From the NCBI GenBank assembly GCA_035620895.1, contig DASPFY010000017.1, forward strand, positions 71,868 to 135,867: a stretch of DNA of 64,000 bases, in the 5' to 3' direction. The stretch is from TA-21 sp035620895 (lineage in GTDB: Archaea; Thermoproteota; Nitrososphaeria; Nitrososphaerales; Nitrososphaeraceae). Position numbers and translations under genes: made by a program. The notes below the pieces were generated by a model. That model searched no databases. It was not told where the DNA came from and worked only from the letters and a program-made list of their open reading frames with translations. Below are positions 46,308-54,774 of this stretch, piece after piece (positions within the stretch are counted from its first letter, which is position 1; each line of letters begins with the position of its first letter).

Positions 46308-46646
46308 ATGGAATATAAAGTATGCAATAGTGAAGAACTTCCAAATAATTCTATGAAGGTAATAACAATTCAAGGTTCTAATATTCTTGTGTGCAGATCT
46401 AATAACCGCTTATTTGCTCTCGATAATTCCTGTCCTCATAGAGGAGCATCTCTCTCTAAAGGTGAAATAAAAGGAACAAGGATAATATGCTATATGCATG
46501 ATTTTGAATATGATCTAATTAATGGAAAATTATTACACATTCCGAATAAGTGGAACGATCAAAATCCAAATTGGACAAGATCTGATGATTTGTTACTGTT
46601 TCCAGTATCTGAAAAAAATGGTAAAATTTATGTGCAGTTATCGTAA
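46308..46646 (+). CDS. Rieske-type [2Fe-2S] ferredoxin
   Basis: A 112-residue soluble electron carrier or small subunit. Cluster ligands are C42 and H44 in SCPHRGASL, and C61 and H64 in ICYMHDFEYDL, the canonical Rieske spacing. No signal or transmembrane segment is present, so it resembles NirD- or dioxygenase-type ferredoxins rather than cytochrome bc1. Its partner oxidoreductase is not nearby: the neighbours are asnS and pcn. Confidence 0.88.
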   Translation: MEYKVCNSEELPNNSMKVITIQGSNILVCRSNNRLFALDNSCPHRGASLSKGEIKGTRIICYMHDFEYDLINGKLLHIPNKWNDQNPNWTRSDDLLLFPVSEKNGKIYVQLS

Positions 46647-46793
46647 TAATATTTATTGAAAAATATTTATTAACAAATCTCTTAATTATAATCAAGAATT
46701 TTGAATCGGTGAGAATCTATCAAGTTGCTAACTGTGAATTTAAGCTCCTTGAAAAGATTCTTATGAATTTAGACAATTGCATTTTTGACAATT

Positions 46794-47546
46794 CTAGTCC
46801 TGTACCCTTGGAGCCAAATAGAAATGAATTCTTCCTACGTTGGCTACTCTAAATTCCAATCTTAATGGCATTTTTGTAGAATACTCCAGTACTAATGAGC
46901 CTCCAGAGGAACTTATGGCTTTTGTTATTTTTGATAAGTAGTCCAAACTATATGTAGCCTTGCTTTTTTCCTTCACTTGCAACTCCTCAAGACCTTCACT
47001 ATTTGATTCTATAACAATATCAGCTTCGCCATAATCACTTTTACCTGAAAAGGTAATTTTCTTTTCTTCTGATTCGATTGAAATGTATTCTGAGACTACT
47101 TCAATATCAGACAAGATCTTATCAAATGAAGCTGGAGTCAATATTACCTTTGAATTAAAATTTAATTTGGGTAAGGGGGTCGATCCTCCTGTACTTTCTA
47201 TTAACCGCATCTTATACTCTCTCTTGTAACCATCTAGTATCTTGATGTGAAGCAAGCTGTTTTCTTCTACAGAAACTTCTACGTTATCTTTTTTTTCCGC
47301 TCTTTTCATCAATTTTGAAAACTCATCTATCCTTACACCAAATTTTAAGGCCGAATCACATTCGTAACCGTCGAACGCAGAATTTGGCCAACTAATATCA
47401 ATTAATGCAACGTGAGAAGGGTCCATGCCCCTAAACGACAAACCTTCAACGGTGGCTTCAAACGTTGCCTCATCTACTAAGGTAGATATTGCTGAAGTTA
47501 TTGCCTTCCACTCATCGGGTGATTTTGTTTTCGCTAAAAATACCAA
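46794..47546 (-). CDS. pcn: DNA polymerase sliding clamp PCNA
   Basis: Homotrimeric processivity clamp for replication and repair. The 250 residues show two repeated domains; family blocks are LVDEATFEATVEGLSFRGMD, HVALIDISWP, YKMRLIES, and the C-terminal LRLEFRV-type MPLRLEFRVANVGRIHFYLAP. The start is TTG at 47546, with a TTTAAAAT box about 30 nt upstream on the minus strand (around 47575-47582). It lies 184 bp downstream of rpoL-tfs in the same direction but with its own promoter. Confidence 0.95.
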   Translation of the reverse strand: MVFLAKTKSPDEWKAITSAISTLVDEATFEATVEGLSFRGMDPSHVALIDISWPNSAFDGYECDSALKFGVRIDEFSKLMKRAEKKDNVEVSVEENSLLHIKILDGYKREYKMRLIESTGGSTPLPKLNFNSKVILTPASFDKILSDIEVVSEYISIESEEKKITFSGKSDYGEADIVIESNSEGLEELQVKEKSKATYSLDYLSKITKAISSSGGSLVLEYSTKMPLRLEFRVANVGRIHFYLAPRVQD

Positions 47547-47730
47547 CTATATCAATCAAGAGGCAGATTCAAAAGATTTTAAACATTCCTATTTTTTGTA
47601 TAATCATATAGAGACAAAACATTAGCAAATATGCGAGAAAATAATAAAATAAAAATATATTTTTCGTGATATATTGTAATAATTTACATAGTTTTCTATT
47701 TAATCAACTCAAGTACAATGTTATAGCTTT

Positions 47731-48048
47731 TCATGCATAATTTCTCCATGTGTGGCTACATTGGGTACATCTATAAAATTGGGTTGTAGCTTCGTCGGCA
47801 GATCTTGTTTGTAACATCCACCAGAATGCTAGATTGTTTCCACATTTAGGACAATCAATATTTGTAGTTGGGAGGGCACTAGGACCCTTTTCTGATTCGA
47901 CTATCTTAAGACTCGCCCCACTTTGGTCTATCAAGGGAACTGATTTGATTTCATTCTTGGCCTCTGTGAAACCACATTTTGGACAAATCAAAATATTCTC
48001 CTCAATTCTTGGCTTCATTCTGCTTTCACAGTTTGGACAAAATTTCAA
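47731..48048 (-). CDS. tfs: Transcript cleavage factor TFS (Rpb9/TFIIS-like)
   Basis: Stimulates RNA cleavage in backtracked RNA polymerase. The 105-residue protein has an N-terminal zinc ribbon (C4, C7, C22, C25) and a C-terminal ribbon (C66, C69, C94, C97) with the catalytic Asp-Glu pair D85-E86 in QTRSADEATTQFYRC, so it should be cleavage-active. It overlaps rpoL by 4 bp (ATGA), implying coupled expression. Confidence 0.93.
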   Translation of the reverse strand: MKFCPNCESRMKPRIEENILICPKCGFTEAKNEIKSVPLIDQSGASLKIVESEKGPSALPTTNIDCPKCGNNLAFWWMLQTRSADEATTQFYRCTQCSHTWRNYA

Positions 48049-48341
48049 GTAGAATCAGCGCTCTTTTCTTTGTTTACTGCCGATTCAATCAATTCTTTAA
48101 CTTTTAGAACATTATCCGATGAGGATTGTAATGCCTTGTGTAAAATGTCAAGCGGCTTAGATTTTTTTGTTACAATTCTGAAACTAAATTCATCCTTTAA
48201 TTGGTGCTTCAGTACAACACCAGCAAATTCTACCTCCTTTTGATTCAAAAGTTCGCGCTGCACAATGTACAAAATGGAAATATCTTCACTGACATTCAAA
48301 TTGATTTCATTTGATTTAAAATTTTTCAACTCCGCCTGCAT
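48045..48341 (-). CDS. rpoL: DNA-directed RNA polymerase subunit L
   Basis: Archaeal Rpb11-like subunit, which pairs with RpoD (Rpb3-like) in the assembly platform. The family pattern is present but divergent: SEDISILYIVQRELLNQKEVEFAGVV (given here in part, VQRELLNQKEVEFAGVV), then KHQLKDEFSFRIVTKK and PLDILHKALQ. At 98 residues it is normal. It precedes tfs with a 4-bp overlap, an informative pairing of polymerase subunit and cleavage factor. Confidence 0.88.
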   Translation of the reverse strand: MQAELKNFKSNEINLNVSEDISILYIVQRELLNQKEVEFAGVVLKHQLKDEFSFRIVTKKSKPLDILHKALQSSSDNVLKVKELIESAVNKEKSADST

Positions 48342-48393
48342 GATACAGACAACTACTTATTGAAGATATAAATTATACCATCTACGAAGCTTA

Positions 48394-48903
48394 TTGCAGA
48401 GAAGCTCTATTTCAGATATTAAACTTGGTACGTCTCACTATAGCATTAGATCAAATGAGACTTTAACGTTGAGTCTGAGTTTTAATATAGACGGCTTGAT
48501 AAGAGAAATTTTTTCTCAAAAAAATTGGGAAAAAGCATATGATAAACATGATAACGCATTTAGGCTTAGTGTCCTGCTAGATGTGAGGGCAGGTAGAAAG
48601 TTCATTGATAAGATCAAATTCGTAAGAAAAGCCATATTATTTTGGACAAGAAATCCTAAATTATCATATAGGATCTGGATATCCGTAATAAAAGATGAAA
48701 CTCCCTATTATCCACTGACAGTTGAGGAAGCAAAATCACTATTATTTGACGTGACTAAAACTATAGAACTTGAAAGCAATAATTTGAAAAAGGGAGAGAA
48801 TCAGATTCTAATAGATATCACTGTTTCTTGGGGTAGACATCTATATACAGAGCCCTTAGAATTGCACGGACAGACCGAGATTGTTAAAGTCAATAAATTA
48901 TGA
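48394..48903 (+). CDS. Uncharacterised protein
   Basis: A 169-residue soluble protein that I do not recognise, beginning at TTG 48394 with a TATAAATTATA box at 48366-48376 (about 23 nt upstream), consistent with a leaderless transcript. The composition suggests an extended beta structure (YSIRSNETLTLSLSFNIDGL, KLSYRIWISVIKDE) with a basic helix in the middle. It is divergent from rpoL with 52 bp between starts. Function is unknown. Confidence 0.55.
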   Translation: MQRSSISDIKLGTSHYSIRSNETLTLSLSFNIDGLIREIFSQKNWEKAYDKHDNAFRLSVLLDVRAGRKFIDKIKFVRKAILFWTRNPKLSYRIWISVIKDETPYYPLTVEEAKSLLFDVTKTIELESNNLKKGENQILIDITVSWGRHLYTEPLELHGQTEIVKVNKL

Positions 48904-48965
48904 AGGCTTAATTCCCACAGCATTTTCATCTTACTATAAATATAGTCGATTGTGAAAAATGACTA

Positions 48966-49112
48966 ATGGCAAAGTTTGATGGCGTCAAAGGACAAGAATT
49001 GTTGGATGTAGAAGAACAGAAGGACGAACTTACATTAATTTTCAAGGATAATCGATATTTGTTTATCAAAATAGAAAATGGAAAATTGGTCTCAGATTCA
49101 GTACCCGAATAG
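48966..49112 (+). CDS. Small 48-residue protein
   Basis: Short ORF from ATG 48966 to TAG 49112, reading MAKFDGVKGQELLDVEEQKD onward and ending SDSVPE. The amphipathic beta-hairpin-like stretch DELTLIFKDNRYLFIKIENG alternates polar and hydrophobic residues, which is unlike a random ORF. A TATA-like ACTATAAATATAG lies at 48933-48945, about 27 nt upstream. It sits between an uncharacterised gene and uracil-DNA glycosylase. Function unknown. Confidence 0.5.
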   Translation: MAKFDGVKGQELLDVEEQKDELTLIFKDNRYLFIKIENGKLVSDSVPE

Positions 49113-49171
49113 TCTGAAATCCAAGACTCTTCTAGCTACCACTAGTAATCTAGAAATATTAATACTGTTAG

Positions 49172-49846
49172 TTGAATTGTTTGGTTACTATAAATAGTAT
49201 AAACAGAGAAATAATCGATTGCGTGCGCTGTAAGAGGTTAGTGAGTTACACACGGCTGGTTGGTAAGAATAAAGTTAGACGATATTCAAATGAGGAGTAC
49301 TGGGCAAAACCAGTTACTGGTTTTGGAGATACTGATGCGAAACTACTGATTATTGGCCTAGCACCAGCTGCTCATGGTGCAAATAGAACCGGTAGATTGT
49401 TTACTGGAGATCATTCTGGACAATGGCTAATGAAAGCACTATATGAAATAGGTTTTTCAAATAACCCTTCTAGCATATCTGCGAAAGATGGATTGATTCT
49501 GAAGAATGTTTTCATTACTTCATGTGTAAGATGCGCACCTCCTTCAAATAAACCACTAAATTCAGAATTAGTGAATTGTTCAAACTATCTTGTCAAGGAA
49601 CTTGAAATATTGAAAAAGGTTAGAGTTGTGATAACATTGGGACACATTGCATTCCAAACCTATTGTAAGATCAATGATTTAAACAAACATAAATTCTATC
49701 ATTTAGGGAGGTATAGAATAAATGACAAACATTTGATAGCATCCTATCATCCCAGTCGCCAAAATACAAATACAAAAAAGTTAACATGGCCAATGTGGAT
49801 AAGTGTTTTTGATGTCGCCAAAACGATACTATCGAGTAATAACTAA
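49172..49846 (+). CDS. Uracil-DNA glycosylase, family 5 (UDGb)
   Basis: Removes uracil (and in this family sometimes hypoxanthine) from DNA. The motif 1 region is GLAPAAHGANRTGRLFTGD, the family 5 form in which the catalytic Asp/Asn of family 4 is replaced by Ala, and motif 2 is SYHPSRQNT. Four cysteines for a [4Fe-4S] cluster are C17 and C20 (CVRCKR) and two later in CVRCAPP and NCSNYL. The 224-residue length is normal. TTG 49172 is the apparent start. Together with Mre11/Rad50, PCNA and ligase it gives the window a repair flavour without forming an operon. Confidence 0.9.
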   Translation: MNCLVTINSINREIIDCVRCKRLVSYTRLVGKNKVRRYSNEEYWAKPVTGFGDTDAKLLIIGLAPAAHGANRTGRLFTGDHSGQWLMKALYEIGFSNNPSSISAKDGLILKNVFITSCVRCAPPSNKPLNSELVNCSNYLVKELEILKKVRVVITLGHIAFQTYCKINDLNKHKFYHLGRYRINDKHLIASYHPSRQNTNTKKLTWPMWISVFDVAKTILSSNN

Positions 49847-50008
49847 AATCTAACCAAAATTATACGATTATATCGATAATCAAAGCTAATTTGTTTTTGA
49901 TGGGTATTTTATTAATTATTTTGTAAATAAAAAGAATATTTCATTTATGAGTTCTGTCAACTTGAATTTCTGCAAACCATTAAAAGTCAGTACTTCATTT
50001 AAAAAGTT

Positions 50009-50938
50009 ATGATTGGTAATGCGTATTTGTCAATACTATTCATTGTGACTACAATTGTTGTGCTTTCAAATTTCAATGCAAATGCACAGATTTCGGGTAA
50101 ATGGTCTGCAGATCTTCAGCCTACGCAAGGTTCAAATGCAACAGGAACGGCTACGTTAGAGCTTCAAAACAATGGGGAGAACGTACAGTATAGCATTGCT
50201 GGCAACGGGCTAAGCAATGTAACGGGCATAGCTATTTCTCAGGAGATGGGAAGCGGTAGAACTCCTGATGTTGTAACCCTTGCAACAGCCTCTCAAAGTG
50301 GAATCGGGCCGGGTTCAGGAAGCTTGACCGGTAACTTCACGGCATCTGACTTGATGGGACCACTAAAGGACAAAAGCATGGCAGATTTTGTGAAAACCAT
50401 AAATGAAGGAAAAATTATTTTCCGAGTAAACACAATGGCTTTCCCGTTAGGTGAAATCATTGGCAATGTTACTGCTGGCGCCAGCAATGCAACAGGAACA
50501 GCAATGAATGCCACAGCTAATGCAACAGGAACAGCAATCGGTCAAGCAGAAAGCGTTGTTAGTACAACTGCTAACGCCACTGCTAATGCGACAGGAGAGG
50601 TAATGACTCAGACCGAGGACGTAGTCAATTTGACCTCAGATGCTGCATCTAATGCTACGCAAACAGCAATGGACAACACATTGATTATTGCGTCAGATGC
50701 TTCGAGCAATGCAACAAGCGATGATATGACGGAGGCCAATGAGATAATTAGCGCGGCTTCAAACGCCTCGAGTAATGCAACTAATGCAACAGAAACCACA
50801 ATGGGTCAAGCAGAAGAAGCTGTTAGCTCAGCTGCAAACGCCACAGCTAATGCAACAGAAGCAGCAAGCAATGAAACCGGCAATCCAATACTCGATGCAT
50901 TAAAGAACATGTTTGGCGGAATTACCGGGGACAATTGA
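50009..50938 (+). CDS. Secreted CHRD-like protein with Asn-Ala-Thr-rich tail
   Basis: A 309-residue exported protein. A signal sequence (AYLSILFIVTTIVVLSNF) ends around residue 25 (NANAQ). Residues about 28-155 resemble a CHRD domain (GTATLELQNNGENVQYSIAG, and GKIIFRVNTMAFPLGEIIG). The rest is low complexity: imperfect repeats such as NATANATGTAIGQAESVVS with many N-X-S/T sequons, a likely heavily N-glycosylated stalk. A CATTAAAAG box 26 nt upstream predicts a leaderless transcript. Probably cell-surface; role unknown. Confidence 0.72.
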   Translation: MIGNAYLSILFIVTTIVVLSNFNANAQISGKWSADLQPTQGSNATGTATLELQNNGENVQYSIAGNGLSNVTGIAISQEMGSGRTPDVVTLATASQSGIGPGSGSLTGNFTASDLMGPLKDKSMADFVKTINEGKIIFRVNTMAFPLGEIIGNVTAGASNATGTAMNATANATGTAIGQAESVVSTTANATANATGEVMTQTEDVVNLTSDAASNATQTAMDNTLIIASDASSNATSDDMTEANEIISAASNASSNATNATETTMGQAEEAVSSAANATANATEAASNETGNPILDALKNMFGGITGDN

Positions 50939-51016
50939 AATCATGTCGCATTAGCGACGAATCATATTTTTATTTAATTCAGTTCTTTTTTAGATTTCTG
51001 GGTGGAACTTCACTGA

Positions 51017-51271
51017 TTACAAGTTATTAATTATAGAGCGCAAATTTTCTGGTATTTCAGGTATCATTCCAGTATGACTCTCATTATTCTGAAGTACATC
51101 TTGTCCAATTCTGCGAATCTTTTGTGTTGCAATTAGTGTATCAATTGCAGACTCAATTTCTTTGGTAGAAAAATACCCCTTTAGTTTTTCTTTCAACATT
51201 TCTTCTGAATCATATTTATATATACAATGTTGTATCAGCAGTAATCGTTCGTCGTGTGAAAAATTAGGCAT
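51017..51271 (-). CDS. Small helical protein (possible winged-helix)
   Basis: An 84-residue soluble protein of unknown function with a predicted three-helix core (SHDERLLLIQHCIYKYDSEE, KLKGYFSTKEIESAIDTLIA) and a QKIRRIGQDVLQNN segment that could be the wing of a small winged-helix domain. The DNA-binding suggestion is weak. It is divergent from aspartate kinase. Confidence 0.45.
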   Translation of the reverse strand: MPNFSHDERLLLIQHCIYKYDSEEMLKEKLKGYFSTKEIESAIDTLIATQKIRRIGQDVLQNNESHTGMIPEIPENLRSIINNL

Positions 51272-51391
51272 ACAGAAATATCAGATCCAACCAAATAAAA
51301 ATCACTCTCTTGTTTTAATTACTTTCTCAAATGCTCTCAAAAAGGTAACAATACATGTATTAATCTGTATTATCATTATAGCTTGTCACAA

Positions 51392-52798
51392 ATGCGCCTG
51401 GTAATGAAGTTTGGGGGCACTGCAGTAGATTCGGGAAAAAAAATTGTCCATATTGCTAATTTGATCAAGTCATATCATGATAAAGGTAACGAAATAATTG
51501 GAGTTTTTTCTGCAGTAACAGGCATGACCGATGAGATCTTGAACGTGTCAGAATACATTTTAAAACGTGATAAAAAAAAGATCAAGGATTTCATCAACAA
51601 GACTAGAGCAATACATGTGGATATTATACAGAATTGTATCAGAAATAAGAACTACAAAGCCAAAGCCCTCCAGGTAGTAGAGGTACTTCTAGATGAAATG
51701 GAGAATATTTTGAATGGCATTGTATTGCTGACAGAAGTGACTGAAAAAGCAATGGATTACTTACTTTCTTTTGGAGAACGACTTTTGACTCCAATAGTTT
51801 CGTATTCTCTATTAGACAAGGGTCTTGATTCCGTATACTTGACTGGGAAGGAAGCTGGGATATTAACTGATTCAAAGTTTGGCCAGGCCAGACCACTTAT
51901 AGACACCACTAAAATACGAGTAAAGTATCACCTTGATCCACTATTAAAAGAAAATAAGATTCCCGTTATTACCGGCTTTATTGGTGCTGATCAAAATGGA
52001 AATATTACTACTTTGGGAAGAAGTGGCTCAGACTACACTGCGACAATTATTGCAGTATGCATTGAGGCTGATGAAGTTTGGTTATGGACAGACGTAAATG
52101 GTCTTATGACTGCGGATCCACAAATTGTAAAAGAAGCTAAAGTTCTCAAAGAAGTATCATTTGCAGAGGCGATTGAATTATCTCTATTTGGTGCGAAGTA
52201 TATGCATCCCAGAGCACTTGAGCCAGTTATGGATACAAAAATTCCAATTCGAATTAGGAACGCATTTAATCTATCAAATGAAGGAACAATAATCTCAAAA
52301 AATCCAAGTAAATCTTCCCAAAAGATCGTCAAATCAATAATCGCTATCCGTAATACTGCACTGATTGATGTTAGCGGTGGAGGAATGGTCGGCGCACCTG
52401 GAACTGCAGCAAAAATTTTTGATGCCTTAGCGAGAAAAAGTGTGAATATTATGATGATCTCTCAGAGCCCTTCCGAATCCAGCATCTCAATGGTAGTAAA
52501 AAAGGATGATTTAGACACTGCTATAACTACGTTGGATCTGACGCTACTTGACAAAGTTATAAAAAATGTTAGAGTCAACGAAGATGTAGCAGTGGTAGCA
52601 GTAGTAGGTTCGGGTATGAGAGGGATTAAAGGAATTGCAGCTAAAGTTTTCTCATCGGTCTCAAAAAATAGCATAAATGTGATCATGATCGCCCAGGGAT
52701 CCTCTGAGCTTAATTTAGCTTTTGTTGTGAATAACGTCGATTGTGAAAAAGCGGTAAGATCATTGCATAAAGCATTCATGCTAACTAAAGTTAATTGA
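51392..52798 (+). CDS. lysC: Aspartate kinase
   Basis: First enzyme of the aspartate family (Lys, Thr, Met, Ile). The N-terminal kinase domain has KFGGTAVDSGKKI and SFGERLLTPIVSY, with GRSGSDYTATIIA and WTDVNGLMTADPQI for aspartate and ATP binding; two C-terminal ACT domains (GAPGTAAKIFDALARKSVNI and IKGIAAKVFSSVSKNSINV) should bind an allosteric amino acid. I chose ATG 51392 (MRLVMKFGG); a TTG at 51383 adds three residues. Length 468. It fits thrB and ilvA elsewhere in the window. Confidence 0.94.
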   Translation: MRLVMKFGGTAVDSGKKIVHIANLIKSYHDKGNEIIGVFSAVTGMTDEILNVSEYILKRDKKKIKDFINKTRAIHVDIIQNCIRNKNYKAKALQVVEVLLDEMENILNGIVLLTEVTEKAMDYLLSFGERLLTPIVSYSLLDKGLDSVYLTGKEAGILTDSKFGQARPLIDTTKIRVKYHLDPLLKENKIPVITGFIGADQNGNITTLGRSGSDYTATIIAVCIEADEVWLWTDVNGLMTADPQIVKEAKVLKEVSFAEAIELSLFGAKYMHPRALEPVMDTKIPIRIRNAFNLSNEGTIISKNPSKSSQKIVKSIIAIRNTALIDVSGGGMVGAPGTAAKIFDALARKSVNIMMISQSPSESSISMVVKKDDLDTAITTLDLTLLDKVIKNVRVNEDVAVVAVVGSGMRGIKGIAAKVFSSVSKNSINVIMIAQGSSELNLAFVVNNVDCEKAVRSLHKAFMLTKVN

Positions 52799-52868
52799 CC
52801 ATTCACAAATTTCCCTGCAAAATAACTATATAAAATCCAATAATATCTAGCATCATAATTTGTGTAAA

Positions 52869-52912
52869 CAATCAATATTAAAATACAATTCAATCAATAT
52901 TAAAATACAATT
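52869..52912. repeat. Perfect 22-bp tandem duplication in the mre11 promoter
   Basis: Two identical copies (52869-52890 and 52891-52912), each containing CAATCAATATTAAAATACAA plus two T, lie directly in front of mre11. Each copy includes a TATTAAAATA element; that of the second copy is about 28 nt upstream of the TTG start (52931), the distance expected of a TATA box, so the duplication appears to have doubled the core promoter. Confidence 0.75.
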
Positions 52913-52930
52913 GGGATCGAATAGATACAA

Positions 52931-54220
52931 TTGTACAAATTTGCTCATATAACTGATTGTCATTTAGGATCCTGGAGAAATCCCAAGCTTAGAGATTTGA
53001 ATTTGCAAGCATTTGAGAAATCTATATCAATCTCTATAAAAGAACAAGTTGATTTCATTTTGATTACCGGAGATTTTTTTGATGTAAATATTCCCCAACT
53101 TGCACCAGTAAAGAGAGCTGTTGAAATATTAAAACAAGCAAGAGATTCAGGAATTGCAGTATACATGATTTACGGTTCACATGACTTTGACACAGCCAAT
53201 ATTTCCATGATAGATATTTTGCACTCTGCCGAACTGTTTATCAAACCTACCGAATTTCAAACCAATACCAATTCAGTATTGCTAAAATTCTTTGTTGACA
53301 AGAAGACGGGAGCAAAAATAACCGGTATTTCTGGAAGAAAGGTTGGTCTGGATAGGGAGATTTATGAAAAACTTGACAAGAAAAATTTAGAAATGGAAGA
53401 TGGATTCAAGATTTTTCTACTGCATAAGGGAATTCAAGAAATTCTTCCGTTAGATTTGAATTTTAGGGATTCTCTACCTATCTCTCTTGTTCCAAAGGGA
53501 TTTGATTATTATGGTGGTGGACATATTCACAAGAGGGTTGAAAAGAAAATTGATGGGAGTGTGATTGTTTATCCTGGCCCCCTTTTTGGTTCTAGTTTTC
53601 AGGATCTAGAGGAAACTGCAAAAGGAGAAAAACGTGGATTCTACATTATTTCGTTTGATAAGAAGATTATAGACTATAGGTTTATTGAGATAAATGTAGT
53701 AGATATACTCTATAATGAAATAGTTTCTTCAAAGTGGAACTCAGAAAAATTAGAAGATGAAATAGCAAAAAAAATATCCTATATGGAAGTTAAGAATAAG
53801 ATAGTTCTAATAAAAGTAAAAGGCAAATTACTTGGAAAGCGTTCAAATATTGATTTCGGAAAATTTAGCTTGGACATATCAAATAGAGGTGCCTTAATGT
53901 CGTTTATCAACACTAATAATTTGTCAACTGATGAGACAAAGGTCATCGTTGTGCATAGTGACAACAAATTTGACATAGAAAGAGAAATCTTTCATGAAAG
54001 CATCAAGAATTTTCAATCGGAACCAAAACTGTCTGACAAGGTAAAAAAACAAATAGATTCAAAGTTGACGGGGAAAACTGGAGAAAGCATATCGATATCT
54101 CTTTTAGAAATTCTACGAAACGAAAAATTAGAGAATGAAAATACGAACACCTACGACGACAGAATTTTCACTTTTGCAAAATCTGTTTTTGACGAAGAAG
54201 GTTATTTTTATGATGACTAA
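52931..54220 (+). CDS. mre11: Mre11 nuclease (DNA double-strand break repair)
   Basis: Manganese-dependent nuclease partner of Rad50. Calcineurin-like phosphoesterase motifs are HITDCHLGSW (with D and H ligands, residues 6-12), ITGDFFDVNIPQ, IYGSHDFDTANISM and, later, LLHKG and YGGGHIHKR. The third motif reads GSHD instead of the common GNHD, replacing a metal-ligand Asn with Ser. The 429-residue protein includes the capping domain and a C-terminal helical region for Rad50 contact. The start is TTG 52931 after a duplicated TATA-like repeat. rad50 follows on the same strand but only after 2.7 kb. Confidence 0.9.
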   Translation: MYKFAHITDCHLGSWRNPKLRDLNLQAFEKSISISIKEQVDFILITGDFFDVNIPQLAPVKRAVEILKQARDSGIAVYMIYGSHDFDTANISMIDILHSAELFIKPTEFQTNTNSVLLKFFVDKKTGAKITGISGRKVGLDREIYEKLDKKNLEMEDGFKIFLLHKGIQEILPLDLNFRDSLPISLVPKGFDYYGGGHIHKRVEKKIDGSVIVYPGPLFGSSFQDLEETAKGEKRGFYIISFDKKIIDYRFIEINVVDILYNEIVSSKWNSEKLEDEIAKKISYMEVKNKIVLIKVKGKLLGKRSNIDFGKFSLDISNRGALMSFINTNNLSTDETKVIVVHSDNKFDIEREIFHESIKNFQSEPKLSDKVKKQIDSKLTGKTGESISISLLEILRNEKLENENTNTYDDRIFTFAKSVFDEEGYFYDD

Positions 54221-54573
54221 GGAAAGTATAAACTAAGTTTAATAATTGGTTATGTGTTATTGTGGTAACAACTATACAGTTATAATCTGGAAATAACCAT
54301 TCCTTCCTTAATTCGTAAACTGATTGGATTCTGGATATATGGAAAATTCTTACAGATACTGCATCATCAAAAATCAAGTAAATTTGAATGTTATATGTGT
54401 CCAAAGAACTAATACAGTAAATTCATAATCATGAAAATTAAAGGGTCAAGGGCAATGACAGTCTTTGATGGTAGCCTTTGGAGTATTGATACCAAGGATA
54501 AGATCCTTAATAACCGTGGAGGGTAAATCTGATATTGGTCAATGTGCTACTTTCAATGAATAATCTTATCTCT
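54221..54573. other. Intergenic region after mre11, with a possible 31-codon ORF
   Basis: The region starts AT-rich and has a minor ORF from ATG 54431 to TAA 54526 (MKIKGSRAMTVFDGSLWS and so on), 31 residues. It has reasonable composition but no recognisable homologue and could be a remnant. No hairpin or tRNA-like sequence is seen. Confidence 0.3.
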
Positions 54574-54774
54574 CTATTTGTCGTACAGATGCGAAAGTTT
54601 TTTTCTAGCAGCGTTAAATCCTGACTTTATACTATCAAAGGTATCGTCGGCTACTTGCTTTACATCATCTAAAGCGTCAGTTTCCAACCCTATGTTAGCA
54701 CCTGCCTGTAAGTTACCTGATCCTTTGTCATCATCTTCGACTCCTACTTCAGCACCTACCTTTAATTTACCCAA
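54574..54774 (-). CDS. Small Gly/Ala/Asp-rich protein, perhaps 5'-truncated
   Basis: A 66-residue ORF starting at TTG 54774 with repeated motifs KVGAEVGVEDDDKG and QAGANIGLETDA, then a helix (DSIKSGFNAARKKLSHLYDK). The same frame stays open without a start codon for another 130 bp upstream, continuing the pattern (HWGIKAGGELGVEKSGIT), which suggests the original protein was longer and its 5' end is lost, or that initiation uses an unusual codon. The upstream part contains two 24-bp tandem repeats. Function unknown. Confidence 0.4.
   Translation of the reverse strand: MGKLKVGAEVGVEDDDKGSGNLQAGANIGLETDALDDVKQVADDTFDSIKSGFNAARKKLSHLYDK

Noticed and set aside
54168..54404. 78-codon minus-strand ORF at the mre11 3' end
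   Set aside because: It overlaps the mre11 coding end and has random-looking composition.
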